From the NCBI RefSeq assembly GCF_001673555.1, contig NZ_LZMB01000291.1, forward strand, positions 1-46,438: a stretch of 46,438 nt of DNA. The letters are read 5' to 3'. The position numbers were made by a program, and so were the translations under genes. The notes under the pieces are model-generated. The model searched no databases. It was not told where the DNA came from and saw only the letters and a list, made by a program, of their open reading frames with translations. Below, one piece after another: positions 7,684 to 15,435 of the stretch (its first letter is position 1; each line of letters begins with the position of its first letter). This stretch comes from Mycobacterium sp. 1165178.9 (GTDB taxonomy: Bacteria; Actinomycetota; Actinomycetes; Mycobacteriales; Mycobacteriaceae).

Positions 7684-8880
7684 GTGACATACAGGGTGAA
7701 GGTTGATCCGTACTATGACCCTTTCGACTTCGAGATCGACAATGACCCGTATCCCGTGTGGAAACAGATGCGTGATGCCGCGCCGCTCTACTACAACGAC
7801 AAATACGGCTTTTACGCGTTGAGCAGGCACGGAGATGTCGCGCGCGAGTTGGTGAATTGGAATGACTACCGGTCCGGTAAAGGCACCACCATCGACATCA
7901 TTCTCAACGGGGTCGAGGTGCCTCCCGGGATCATCCTGTTCGAGGACCCGCCGATTCACGATGCGCACCGGCGATTGCTGTCAGGGGTGTTCACGCCGCG
8001 TCGGATGGCGGCCATCGAACCGCTGGCCAGGGAGTTCTGCCGGCGCGCGCTGGAGCCCCTTTTGGACGCCGACACATTCGACTTCATCGCCGACCTCGGC
8101 GCGTGGATGCCGATGCGCACGATCGGGTACCTGCTGGGCATACCTGAGGACAGGCAGATCGCGATCCGGCGGAACACCGACCGGCTCCTCGAATTGAAAG
8201 ACGGCGGGCTCGTCCAGGTGGCCGATGACATGCTGACGCGTCAGGGATCGATGCTGGAGGAGTTCATCGACTGGCGCTACGACCACCCCTCCGATGATCT
8301 GATGACCGAACTGGTCAACGCCGAGGTCGAGGAACCGGACGGTAGCCGCAGGCGGTTGACCCGTGCAGAGGTGCTGACCTACACGGGCACTGTCGTGGGC
8401 GCCGGCAACGAGACCACGACGCGGTTGATCGGCTTCGCCGGGCAGCTGTTGTCCGATCACCCCGACCAGCGCCGAGAGCTCGCAGCGGATTTCAGCCTGA
8501 TTCCCGGGGCGGTCGAGGAAGTGCTGCGCTACGAGGCCCCGTCACCCGTGCAGGCGCGCCATGTGGCCCGTGACGTCGAACATTATGGGCAGACGGTACC
8601 CGAAGGGTCGGTGATGTTGCTGCTCAATGGATCCGCGAACCGCGATGAACGCCAATTCGTCGACGCCGACCGATTCGACATCCACCGGCGGGTGGCACAT
8701 CTGTCCTTCGGGCACGGCATCCACTTCTGCCTGGGTGCTGCGCTGGCGCGGGTTCAGGCACGCATCGCGCTTGAGGAAGTGCTCACCAGATGGCCCGACT
8801 GGGAAGTCGACTACCACAACGCCAAACGCGCTCACACCACCAGCGTCCGCGGCTGGGCGAGCCTGCCAGTGCATGTCTGA
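7684..8880 (+). CDS. Cytochrome P450 (B)
   Basis: A 398-aa P450. The I-helix GAGNETTT is near residues 239-246, ExxR is in EEVLRYE (279-282), and the haem loop FGHGIHFCLG gives Cys349. I chose GTG 7684 (MTYRVKVDPYYDPF) because it begins where the P450 fold normally begins and lies just after a TATTCT -10 box; ATG 7630 would add 18 atypical residues and overlap the promoter. The AveC-like gene follows with an 8-bp overlap, then DapB-like paralogue 5, forming a three-gene operon. Substrate unknown. Confidence 0.92.
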   Translation: MTYRVKVDPYYDPFDFEIDNDPYPVWKQMRDAAPLYYNDKYGFYALSRHGDVARELVNWNDYRSGKGTTIDIILNGVEVPPGIILFEDPPIHDAHRRLLSGVFTPRRMAAIEPLAREFCRRALEPLLDADTFDFIADLGAWMPMRTIGYLLGIPEDRQIAIRRNTDRLLELKDGGLVQVADDMLTRQGSMLEEFIDWRYDHPSDDLMTELVNAEVEEPDGSRRRLTRAEVLTYTGTVVGAGNETTTRLIGFAGQLLSDHPDQRRELAADFSLIPGAVEEVLRYEAPSPVQARHVARDVEHYGQTVPEGSVMLLLNGSANRDERQFVDADRFDIHRRVAHLSFGHGIHFCLGAALARVQARIALEEVLTRWPDWEVDYHNAKRAHTTSVRGWASLPVHV

Positions 8881-9958
8881 CATGACGAATACCGTCGACA
8901 GCAACCCAGATGCTCACGCCACCGATGTGACCACGCCTCGGTTCTCGCGATGGCCGGCACGAGCGGGCTGGGGGCTGTTCATCGTCGCCTACCTGGCCTT
9001 CGCGGTCGTCACCATCGCGACAATTCAATCCGGTCTGCACGGCGACCCGACGAGGACCAATCCACGTCCGAATGCCGCGCCCTATCCACCGTTCCTCGGC
9101 TTCGACAACTGGCCGCTCGCCGTGTCTATCAGCTCGGTTCCGATGGCGATCGGCCTGATCGCCACGCTGGTATGGCTGTCCTATAGGCAACGCAAGGTGC
9201 ACTGGGCGGTGGTGATCGCCTTCGCCGGGTTGATCACCGGCGCGCTCGATCCTCTCGCCAACTGGGCAACGTTCGCGATCTTCGATCCGCGCATGCTGCA
9301 CTTCCCGCTGACCTGGCCGTATGTCAACATATCGCCGAATCTCGAACCGGCGCTGGCATTCCTGGGCGGCTATGCCGCCTACTATCTGCTCACCGGCCTC
9401 GCCATCCTCCAACTGCATGACCGAATCGTCGATCCGCTGATCCCGCGGACGAGTTGGCTTGCGCGCCATCGGCTTGTCTCGGTCTTCCTCGGCGCGGCCG
9501 TCATCACAATTCCCATCAACGGACTGGTTCAACTCACCTGGATGAGGTGCGGCATCTTCTTCTACACGGAAGCCGTCGGCCCCGTGCTGCGCGTGGGGCA
9601 TGTCTATTTCCCACTGATCATGGCGGTGTACGACTCGTTCATCTTCGCGATGGTCGCGGTGATGTGCGTTCGCGACGACGAAGGCGAACTGTTGCTGATC
9701 AGCCGTATCGCGGCCTTGATGCCTGCGCGGCAAGGACGTCCGAAGCTGACGTTGACCCGACAGTTGCTGATCTCGGTGACGGTGGGCCTGGTGTCGTTCG
9801 CAATGCCGCTGGCGGTGCTCGCGGGCCTGCGGGCGGCAGGATTGTCCGAGCCCGCCTACGAGCAGAACCCCTATCCGAGTGTCAAGGTCTACGACCCCTA
9901 CGGCCATCTGCAAAACGCGGGCAAGCCCGGGCCGTTCTATCGAAATGCTAAGGAGTAG
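8873..9958 (+). CDS. AveC-like (spirocyclase family) integral membrane protein
   Basis: A 361-aa polytopic protein with roughly seven or eight hydrophobic segments, the first around residues 31-52 (WGLFIVAYLAFAVVTIATI). Motifs match what I know of mycobacterial 'spirocyclase AveC family' proteins: PYPPFLGFDNWP, LDPLANWATFAIFDP and the tail VKVYDPYGHLQNAGKPGPFY. Streptomyces AveC is involved in spiroketal formation in avermectin synthesis; the role of mycobacterial relatives is not established. ATG 8873 overlaps the P450 stop by 8 bp; ATG 8882 is an alternative. It is sandwiched between a P450 and a DapB-like gene, so it may act on an oxygenated hydrophobic intermediate at the membrane (inference). 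Confidence 0.75.
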   Translation: MSDMTNTVDSNPDAHATDVTTPRFSRWPARAGWGLFIVAYLAFAVVTIATIQSGLHGDPTRTNPRPNAAPYPPFLGFDNWPLAVSISSVPMAIGLIATLVWLSYRQRKVHWAVVIAFAGLITGALDPLANWATFAIFDPRMLHFPLTWPYVNISPNLEPALAFLGGYAAYYLLTGLAILQLHDRIVDPLIPRTSWLARHRLVSVFLGAAVITIPINGLVQLTWMRCGIFFYTEAVGPVLRVGHVYFPLIMAVYDSFIFAMVAVMCVRDDEGELLLISRIAALMPARQGRPKLTLTRQLLISVTVGLVSFAMPLAVLAGLRAAGLSEPAYEQNPYPSVKVYDPYGHLQNAGKPGPFYRNAKE

Positions 9959-9965
9959 TGAAACA

Positions 9966-11063
9966 TTGGCGACGGAAGGTAAGGGACGCTACCGCGTCGT
10001 CCACGTCGGTACTGGACTGACTGGCCGCGAGGCGTTGCGGGCAATCATCGACGATCCTCTGCTGGAACTCGTGGGCGTCAGGGTGTCGACACCGGAGAAA
10101 GTCGGGGTGGATGCGGGTCAACTCTGCGGGACTGCGGATGTCGGTGTAAGCGCAACCGGCGACATGTCAGCGGTCTTGGCGCTGGCTCCGGACTGTGTCG
10201 CCTACTGCGCGACGGCGGTCCGACGCGAAGGCGAAGCCATCGCCGACATCGCCGGCTACCTCGAGGCGGGCATCAACGTGGTGACGTTCTCGACCATCCC
10301 GATGGTCTATCCGGCCGCCGCCCCCACCGCATGGCGAGAAGTGCTGGAAAGCGCAGCCCGAAAGGGTAACTCGACGTTCTACGCGACCGGCAGTGAGCCG
10401 GGTTTCATCAGCCTGAACATTCCCACCGCTCTCTTCGCAGGGGCAGGACGGGTCGACTCGTATCGAATGGACGAGTACGCGCTCGACCTGGACAAGGCGT
10501 ATCCGATCTGGGACGTCTTGCACGAGTCGATGGGCTTCGGGAAGCCCGACGGTCATGTGCCGGTTCGCATCGCCTCGGGAAAGGTGAATAAGGACTGGGA
10601 CACCGTGGTGCGTTACATCGCCGACATCCTGGGTTTCGAGCTCGACCGGATAGAACTGGATTGGGAGACGCTGCTCGCGCCGACAGATCTCGACACCGCC
10701 CTAGGTGTCATCCCCGAGGGGACGATCTGTGCCCACCGCTGGCAACTTGCCGGTGTGGTCGGCGCGAGACCGGTTGTCGCCGTTCAATACTTCGCGACGG
10801 TCAGCAGCACGCCATGGCCGGATCGCTGGCCGAAGCCGGCCCGCGAGGATGAAGGCGGCATGGTGTTCCGCGTTCAGGGCAGTCCGAATATGAGCCTGGA
10901 GTTGCATCTCGAGCAGTCGGCAACGGACCGGGTGAACCCAGGCGTCGCGGTCACCGCCATGGCCGCTGTCAACGCGATTCCGGACGTCGTCAAAGCCCCG
11001 CCTGGCGTGATTGCCAATCCGCTGTCGGGACCCTCGATCGTGAGCAGGCAGTCGCGTATCTAG
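9966..11063 (+). CDS. DapB-like NAD(P)-dependent dehydrogenase, paralogue 5
   Basis: About 365 aa. The Rossmann motif is GTGLTG (residues 15-20) after YRVVHV; ATGSEPGFISLNI, MGFGKPDGHVP and NAIPDVVKAPPGV follow. I chose TTG 9966 because AGGAG (9951-9955) precedes it by ten bases and the family starts close before the Rossmann strand; earlier in-frame starts lie inside the AveC-like gene. It is the third gene of the P450 B operon. Its stop shares CTAG (11060-11063) with the convergent paralogue 6. Confidence 0.84.
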   Translation: MATEGKGRYRVVHVGTGLTGREALRAIIDDPLLELVGVRVSTPEKVGVDAGQLCGTADVGVSATGDMSAVLALAPDCVAYCATAVRREGEAIADIAGYLEAGINVVTFSTIPMVYPAAAPTAWREVLESAARKGNSTFYATGSEPGFISLNIPTALFAGAGRVDSYRMDEYALDLDKAYPIWDVLHESMGFGKPDGHVPVRIASGKVNKDWDTVVRYIADILGFELDRIELDWETLLAPTDLDTALGVIPEGTICAHRWQLAGVVGARPVVAVQYFATVSSTPWPDRWPKPAREDEGGMVFRVQGSPNMSLELHLEQSATDRVNPGVAVTAMAAVNAIPDVVKAPPGVIANPLSGPSIVSRQSRI

Positions 11064-12139
11064 CCGACGTCTATTGCGTTGAGCGGTGCGGTGATCGGCA
11101 GGTCCAGCGACGTCGCGATCCCCGGCACGGCGTCGATGACGTAGGGGATGGCGTTGACGACGCGCATGGCAGTTGCCTCCATTGCGTTGTCATTGGCCGA
11201 CTCTGGAGTGTCCTCGGTGCCGAGCCGTAGGTCGCACTGCATATGAGGTTGGCCCTCGATGATGAGGCGGTATGTGCCGTTGGGTGCTGTCGCCCACTCC
11301 GGGGCCAGGTCGGGAGCCATGCGGTTGATGTGTTCGATAGTGATCACCGGCTGACCGTTGACCACGCCGGTGGTTTCGGCGCGGACGGCGCCAACTGTCC
11401 CGGCGGGAATGGTCCCGCACGCTACATGCAGATCACGCGGGGTGATCACGCGTTCGTAGGACTCGGTGACCTCGTCGAGCTCAACGCCGAGCGCTTTGGC
11501 GACCAAGCCGATGGGCGGCCCCCAGGCGAACTGCTGGGCACCCTCGAGTTCAAGCAGCGGAGTGAAGTCCAGCGGCTTGCCGAATCCCATTGCAGTAACC
11601 ATCAAGTCCTCATTCGGATAGGCCGAGTAGTCGAAGATCTCCTGCGCGCGAATAGACCGGATCGTGTTCGACAGGGTCGTCAGCAACACCGCGAACTGAT
11701 CACCGGCGAAGCCCGGCTCGATACCCGAGGTGTAGATGGTCACCCCGCCCGACAAGGCCGCCTCGCGCACCTGGCTGGCCAGCTCGGGAATCCATCTGTC
11801 GGGGAACATCATTCCGGGTGTGTTGGTCGTGACGACGTTGAGGCCGCCGCCGAGCAGCCGCACGTAGTCGCGCACCGCCGCGGCATCCATCTCGGCGCTG
11901 GCCGCACCGTAGACGACGCAATCGGGCTTTAACGCGATGATGTCGTCGAGGTCGTCGGTCGTCGTCACTCCGATCGGACCCAGCCCGACGATCTCGCCGG
12001 CGTCGCGTCCTGTCTTCTCCGCGCTGTGCACCCATACCCCGACCAGCTCGAGGTGCGGACGCCGCACGATCGCGCGTATCGCCAGGCTGCTGATCCAACC
12101 GGTGGAAATGACGGCAACGCGTAACGGTTTGGTGGTCAT
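11060..12139 (-). CDS. DapB-like NAD(P)-dependent dehydrogenase, paralogue 6
   Basis: About 359 aa. TSGIEPGFAGDQF, MGFGKPLDFTP and NAIPYVIDAVPGI place it in the family. The Rossmann loop is divergent, STGWIS (residues 12-17), lacking the last glycine of the G-x-G-x-x-G pattern, so cofactor binding may differ. AGGAG sits eight bases before ATG 12139, whereas ATG 12145 is only two bases from it; I prefer 12139. Tail-to-tail overlap of four bases with paralogue 5. Confidence 0.83.
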   Translation of the reverse strand: MTTKPLRVAVISTGWISSLAIRAIVRRPHLELVGVWVHSAEKTGRDAGEIVGLGPIGVTTTDDLDDIIALKPDCVVYGAASAEMDAAAVRDYVRLLGGGLNVVTTNTPGMMFPDRWIPELASQVREAALSGGVTIYTSGIEPGFAGDQFAVLLTTLSNTIRSIRAQEIFDYSAYPNEDLMVTAMGFGKPLDFTPLLELEGAQQFAWGPPIGLVAKALGVELDEVTESYERVITPRDLHVACGTIPAGTVGAVRAETTGVVNGQPVITIEHINRMAPDLAPEWATAPNGTYRLIIEGQPHMQCDLRLGTEDTPESANDNAMEATAMRVVNAIPYVIDAVPGIATSLDLPITAPLNAIDVG

Positions 12140-12164
12140 GGCCATTGCTCCTACTCGTACTCGA

Positions 12165-12251
12165 TCACAGATCGGGAATGGACAGTTCCGATTTCGGTTC
12201 CCGGATGCCCATCACTGCTCCTATCGCAATCAGCTGCATGCCGGAGCCTGT
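12165..12251 (-). pseudogene. Possible C-terminal remnant of a seventh DapB-like gene
   Basis: A short open stretch ends in GMQLIAIGAVMGIREPKSE plus about ten residues and TGA. It resembles the segment before the C-terminus of paralogue 2 (HLMIAMGAVRAIPDV). It has no start of its own and overlaps the 3' end of the SDR gene in another frame. A deletion that fused the SDR end to a lost paralogue would explain it. The match is short, so this is tentative. Confidence 0.35.
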
Positions 12252-13006
12252 TGGCGCTTGATAATTCGGGGCGCGAGGTGCACGATTTCGCTGACCACCG
12301 TGGGGTTGGCACGTGAAATGGCAATCAGGGAGAGCATGGCATTGGCCACGTCTTCGACTGTGGACATCTCGTCTGGAATCTGGCCGTGTACCACCCATGC
12401 ACGGTACAGATCGGCCAGTAGGTCCCGGTCGGCTCCGCGCAGGATTTCGGTGTCGGCGGTGGGGCCGACGCTGACCCGGATCACGGCGAGATCGGGATGC
12501 TCGGCCCGCCAGGACCGCAGGATCTCGTCGAGCGCCGCCTTGCTGGCGTGATAGGCGGCCACACCCGCGCGAGGCCGGCCAACGTCGTGGCTCGACGCGA
12601 CAATGACGACCGCGTTGTCCGCCAGATGGGGGAGGGTCGCACGCAGCACATGGGAAGCACCAACGGCATTGACGGCGTACGCATACAGCCAAGTCTCCAC
12701 TTCAGTCTCTTCGATCAGCGCGAAGGGCACGACGGCGCTGGTGAACACGACCGCATCCAGCTTGCCGAATTTGGCCACGACCTCACCAACAACGGATTCG
12801 ACACCGCGGGGGTCGGACACGTCGAGCTCGTGCGACGATCCGTGCAGTTGATCGGCCAGTTTCGCCAGGAGGTCCAGCCGCCGCGCGGCGAGCGCCACGT
12901 TGGCGCCCCGGGAATGCGCGGCAACGGCCAATGCCTGTCCGATGCCCGAGGATGCCCCGATAATCAGCATCCGCGTCCCTGCAATGCTGGAGTGCCGGTC
13001 GCTCAT
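12230..13006 (-). CDS. Short-chain dehydrogenase/reductase
   Basis: A 258-aa classical SDR. The cofactor motif GASSGIG is near residue 18, an SS pair (VIVASSHD) lies before the catalytic YHASK, and the Rossmann order is complete. It would oxidise or reduce an alcohol/ketone with NAD(P). The start is ATG 13006 with AAAGGGAG upstream; extending to 13087 would run through the operator at 13050-13065. The C-terminus (KRQQAPACS) runs into the possible DapB remnant, so the natural end may have been replaced. Substrate unknown. Confidence 0.88.
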   Translation of the reverse strand: MSDRHSSIAGTRMLIIGASSGIGQALAVAAHSRGANVALAARRLDLLAKLADQLHGSSHELDVSDPRGVESVVGEVVAKFGKLDAVVFTSAVVPFALIEETEVETWLYAYAVNAVGASHVLRATLPHLADNAVVIVASSHDVGRPRAGVAAYHASKAALDEILRSWRAEHPDLAVIRVSVGPTADTEILRGADRDLLADLYRAWVVHGQIPDEMSTVEDVANAMLSLIAISRANPTVVSEIVHLAPRIIKRQQAPACS

Positions 13007-13049
13007 GAATCGCTCCCTTTGTGCCGTGGTCGAGGCAATTCTCGCATGT

Positions 13050-13065
13050 GAGAATAAAGATTCTC
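13050..13065. promoter_or_regulatory. GAGAAT-N4-ATTCTC operator, perfect arms
   Basis: GAGAATAAAGATTCTC, with perfect 6-bp arms and a 4-bp spacer. A further ATTCTC half-site lies at 13038-13043. On the minus strand it contains TATTCT as a -10 box, giving a leader of about 40 bases before the SDR start at 13006. Confidence 0.7.
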
Positions 13066-13094
13066 GGCACGGGTCCACCGCAACCACTTAACGC

Positions 13095-14708
13095 TCAGCG
13101 GCGCACCAGCAGTCCGCTGAGCTGTTGCGCCAGCTCCGCCTTCTTGACCTTTCCGGTCGCGGTGAACGGAAGATCTTGCTTTGAGGTAACCCAGATAACC
13201 TTCGGCACCTTGTATGCCGCAAGTCGGCCCCGCAGTTGCACCCGCAATGACTCGCCGTCGAGCGTCGAATCGCCCCGGGGCACCACCGCCGCCGCGACCA
13301 CCGTTCCGTCCTCGGGGCTATCGACGCCGACCACGTACGCTTCGAGCACGCCGTCGCAATCGGCAAGTGCCAGTTCCACTTCGCTCGGTGTGACGTTGGT
13401 TCCGCCGCCCGTCTTGATCAGATCACCCAACCGACCGGTGAATTTGATCCAGCCGTCGTCGTACTCGACGCCGCAATCACCGGTCCGGTAGTACCCGCTC
13501 GCAGTGAACACATCCTCGCGCTCACGCTTGTAGAGGCGCTGCATCAACGAGTAACCGCGAACCCAGATCTCACCGGTCGTCCCGAGGGGGACCGGTACAC
13601 CGGTCTCGGGATCGACGAGGATGTGGCTGAGACCTTCGATCGAAAACCCTCCGGTCTCAGCTCGATCCGGCGGTTGTGGCGGATAAGGGTCCACGCCAAT
13701 GTGGTTGCCGCACAGTTCTGTCATTCCAAGGGCATTCGGCCCCTTGGGTCGCCGGTCCGGCGGCACCATCGCGGGCATACTGGTGCGCTGCACCGAACTC
13801 AGGTCGCGCCCGGCGAAATCGGGATGCTCCGACAAAGACTTGCCCTGCTGTGGCCAACCGAGCGCGATCGTCGCGCGATACCGCTCCATCAATTCCAGGG
13901 CCTCTGCCGCATCAAACGCCGGCTGAGTGACGAGCGTTGCTCCGTGGTGAATCACAGCCTGCAATCCGGTGATCAACCCGCCCACCCAGAAAAACGGCAT
14001 TGCGGTAAACAAGACGCTATCGGCGGTGATGCCGTACTGGAAGGTGAGGTTATAGCTGTGGCGAACCAGGGTGCCCTGTGTGTGTACCGGCGCCTTCGGG
14101 TCACCAGTACTGCCCGAGGTGTAAATGATCATCGCCTCGTCCGCCGGGGTCACGCAGGACTCGACATCGATAAGGAAATCGGCGTCGATGCCTAACGGTA
14201 GTTTTTTGTCCTCAAATACTGTCGCCCAGGCCCGGTCGCACGGTCCCCACACCCCGATCGTGCGCAGAAAAGGCGTCTTGTGCAGGACGATGCGGCCCGG
14301 TTCACGCTGTTCCGCGAGACCCGGTAACGCCTCCTCGATCCGCTCGACGAAATCGTGGTTGCGGAAGGCGGACCATGCCAAGACCGCCTTCAGGTCAGCG
14401 TGACGGGCGGTCCAGGCCAATTCGGATGCCTTGTAGAACGTGTTGAGCGGAACGGCGATGACACCGATACGGGTGGCCGCGAACCAGGCGAGCGCCCATT
14501 CCACGCTGTTGGGCATCAGAAGCCCGATGTGGTCGCCCTTTCCGATACCCTCGGCGAGCAGCGCCATCGCCAACTGCGACGACCGCACGTCGAGATCGAC
14601 ATATGTCAGCACGTGCCCGTCGGCGATGAGGAACGGCTTGTCGCCGAAACGCTCTGCAGACGATCTCACCAGGGCGGGGACCGTAGGCATGATCGTCGGG
14701 AAGGGCAT
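13095..14708 (-). CDS. AMP-dependent acyl-CoA synthetase / acid-CoA ligase
   Basis: A 537-aa ANL-superfamily enzyme that activates a carboxylic acid to acyl-AMP and then acyl-CoA. Motifs: P-loop IIYTSGSTGDPK, the A5-type loop ALGMTELCG, YRTGDCG, the hinge FTGRLGDLIKTGG and the C-terminal lysine loop FTATGKVKK. ATG 14708 is preceded by AGGAGG and gives a normal length. It diverges from the NTF2-like gene at 14815, with a GAGAAC-N4-GTTCTC site between them. Substrate not predictable by eye. Confidence 0.9.
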   Translation of the reverse strand: MPFPTIMPTVPALVRSSAERFGDKPFLIADGHVLTYVDLDVRSSQLAMALLAEGIGKGDHIGLLMPNSVEWALAWFAATRIGVIAVPLNTFYKASELAWTARHADLKAVLAWSAFRNHDFVERIEEALPGLAEQREPGRIVLHKTPFLRTIGVWGPCDRAWATVFEDKKLPLGIDADFLIDVESCVTPADEAMIIYTSGSTGDPKAPVHTQGTLVRHSYNLTFQYGITADSVLFTAMPFFWVGGLITGLQAVIHHGATLVTQPAFDAAEALELMERYRATIALGWPQQGKSLSEHPDFAGRDLSSVQRTSMPAMVPPDRRPKGPNALGMTELCGNHIGVDPYPPQPPDRAETGGFSIEGLSHILVDPETGVPVPLGTTGEIWVRGYSLMQRLYKREREDVFTASGYYRTGDCGVEYDDGWIKFTGRLGDLIKTGGGTNVTPSEVELALADCDGVLEAYVVGVDSPEDGTVVAAAVVPRGDSTLDGESLRVQLRGRLAAYKVPKVIWVTSKQDLPFTATGKVKKAELAQQLSGLLVRR

Positions 14709-14766
14709 GTGGTCGTCATCCTCCTGTTCATTGGGCCTCAACAGGATAGTTGCCTTTCCATGAAAC

Positions 14767-14782
14767 GAGAACACCGGTTCTC
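14767..14782. promoter_or_regulatory. GAGAAC-N4-GTTCTC operator-like site in divergent promoter
   Basis: GAGAACACCGGTTCTC, a perfect 6-bp inverted repeat with a 4-bp spacer and a C/G variant at the inner position. It lies between starts at 14708 (minus) and 14815 (plus). TACACT (14802-14807) could be the -10 for a leaderless start at 14815, placing this site over its -35 region. Confidence 0.6.
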
Positions 14783-14814
14783 GGTCGTAACGTCGTCGAA
14801 CTACACTGCAAACC

Positions 14815-15360
14815 ATGGCGCCGGACCGTCTGGATCGGATCGAGTCCAGTTTGGCGATCAGCCAGCTGCCGAGCCGCTATGCCATGGCGCTGGACGCCCG
14901 CGACCTGGAGAAGCTAACGGCGCTTTTCGTCGAGGATGTCGAGGCGGGCGCGCAGGGCCGCGGCCGGGAGGCGTTGCAGCGCTGGTATGACGGGCTTCTG
15001 CGGCGGTTCTACCGCAGCATCCACCTGATCTGCGGGCACGAGTTCGACTTCATCGCCGCCGATCGTGCGACGGGATCGGTGTACTGCCGCGCGGAGCACG
15101 AGGACGGAGACGGGTGGTACGTCATCACGATGCGCTACGACGACGTCTACGAACGACGCGATGGCCGGTGGTACTTCGTCAAGCGGCGTGAGCATCCGTG
15201 GTACTCCGTGGACGTGACCGAACGGCCCGGGCCGGACTTCATCCGGTGGCCAACGGACGTACCGTTTCGCGCGGCCATGCCACAGCGAATGCCGAGTTGG
15301 CACGCGTTTTGGGAGAAGGGCGATCCCGAGCAACCCGGGCGCCTCTCGCGGAGCCCGTAG
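14815..15360 (+). CDS. NTF2-like / SnoaL-like family protein
   Basis: A 181-aa protein with the NTF2-like cone fold: an N-terminal helix (SRYAMALDARDLEKLTALFVEDV) followed by strands such as GSVYCRAEHEDGDGWYVITMRYDDVYERRDGRWYF. This fold serves as an isomerase, dehydratase, cyclase or non-catalytic pocket; the activity here is not identifiable. It diverges from the acyl-CoA synthetase across the 14767-14782 site and may be leaderless. Confidence 0.78.
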   Translation: MAPDRLDRIESSLAISQLPSRYAMALDARDLEKLTALFVEDVEAGAQGRGREALQRWYDGLLRRFYRSIHLICGHEFDFIAADRATGSVYCRAEHEDGDGWYVITMRYDDVYERRDGRWYFVKRREHPWYSVDVTERPGPDFIRWPTDVPFRAAMPQRMPSWHAFWEKGDPEQPGRLSRSP

Positions 15361-15393
15361 TCCGTTTACAATGCAGAGCGAAAGTGACATTCT

Positions 15394-15407
15394 CATTTAC
15401 GTAAATG
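15394..15407. promoter_or_regulatory. Perfect 14-bp palindrome upstream of CaiB/P450 operon
   Basis: CATTTACGTAAATG is a perfect palindrome about 30 bp before the CaiB gene, immediately after an ATTCTC half-site (15389-15394). Its position suggests a regulatory site. The sequence differs from the two other operator families in the window. Confidence 0.45.
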
Positions 15408-15435
15408 CTAGTTTTCGCAAGTTGGGGAGGGCGTC

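Noticed and set aside
8783-9913. A 376-codon minus-strand frame
   Set aside because: Antisense to the AveC-like gene, Arg/Asp/His-rich, no domain.
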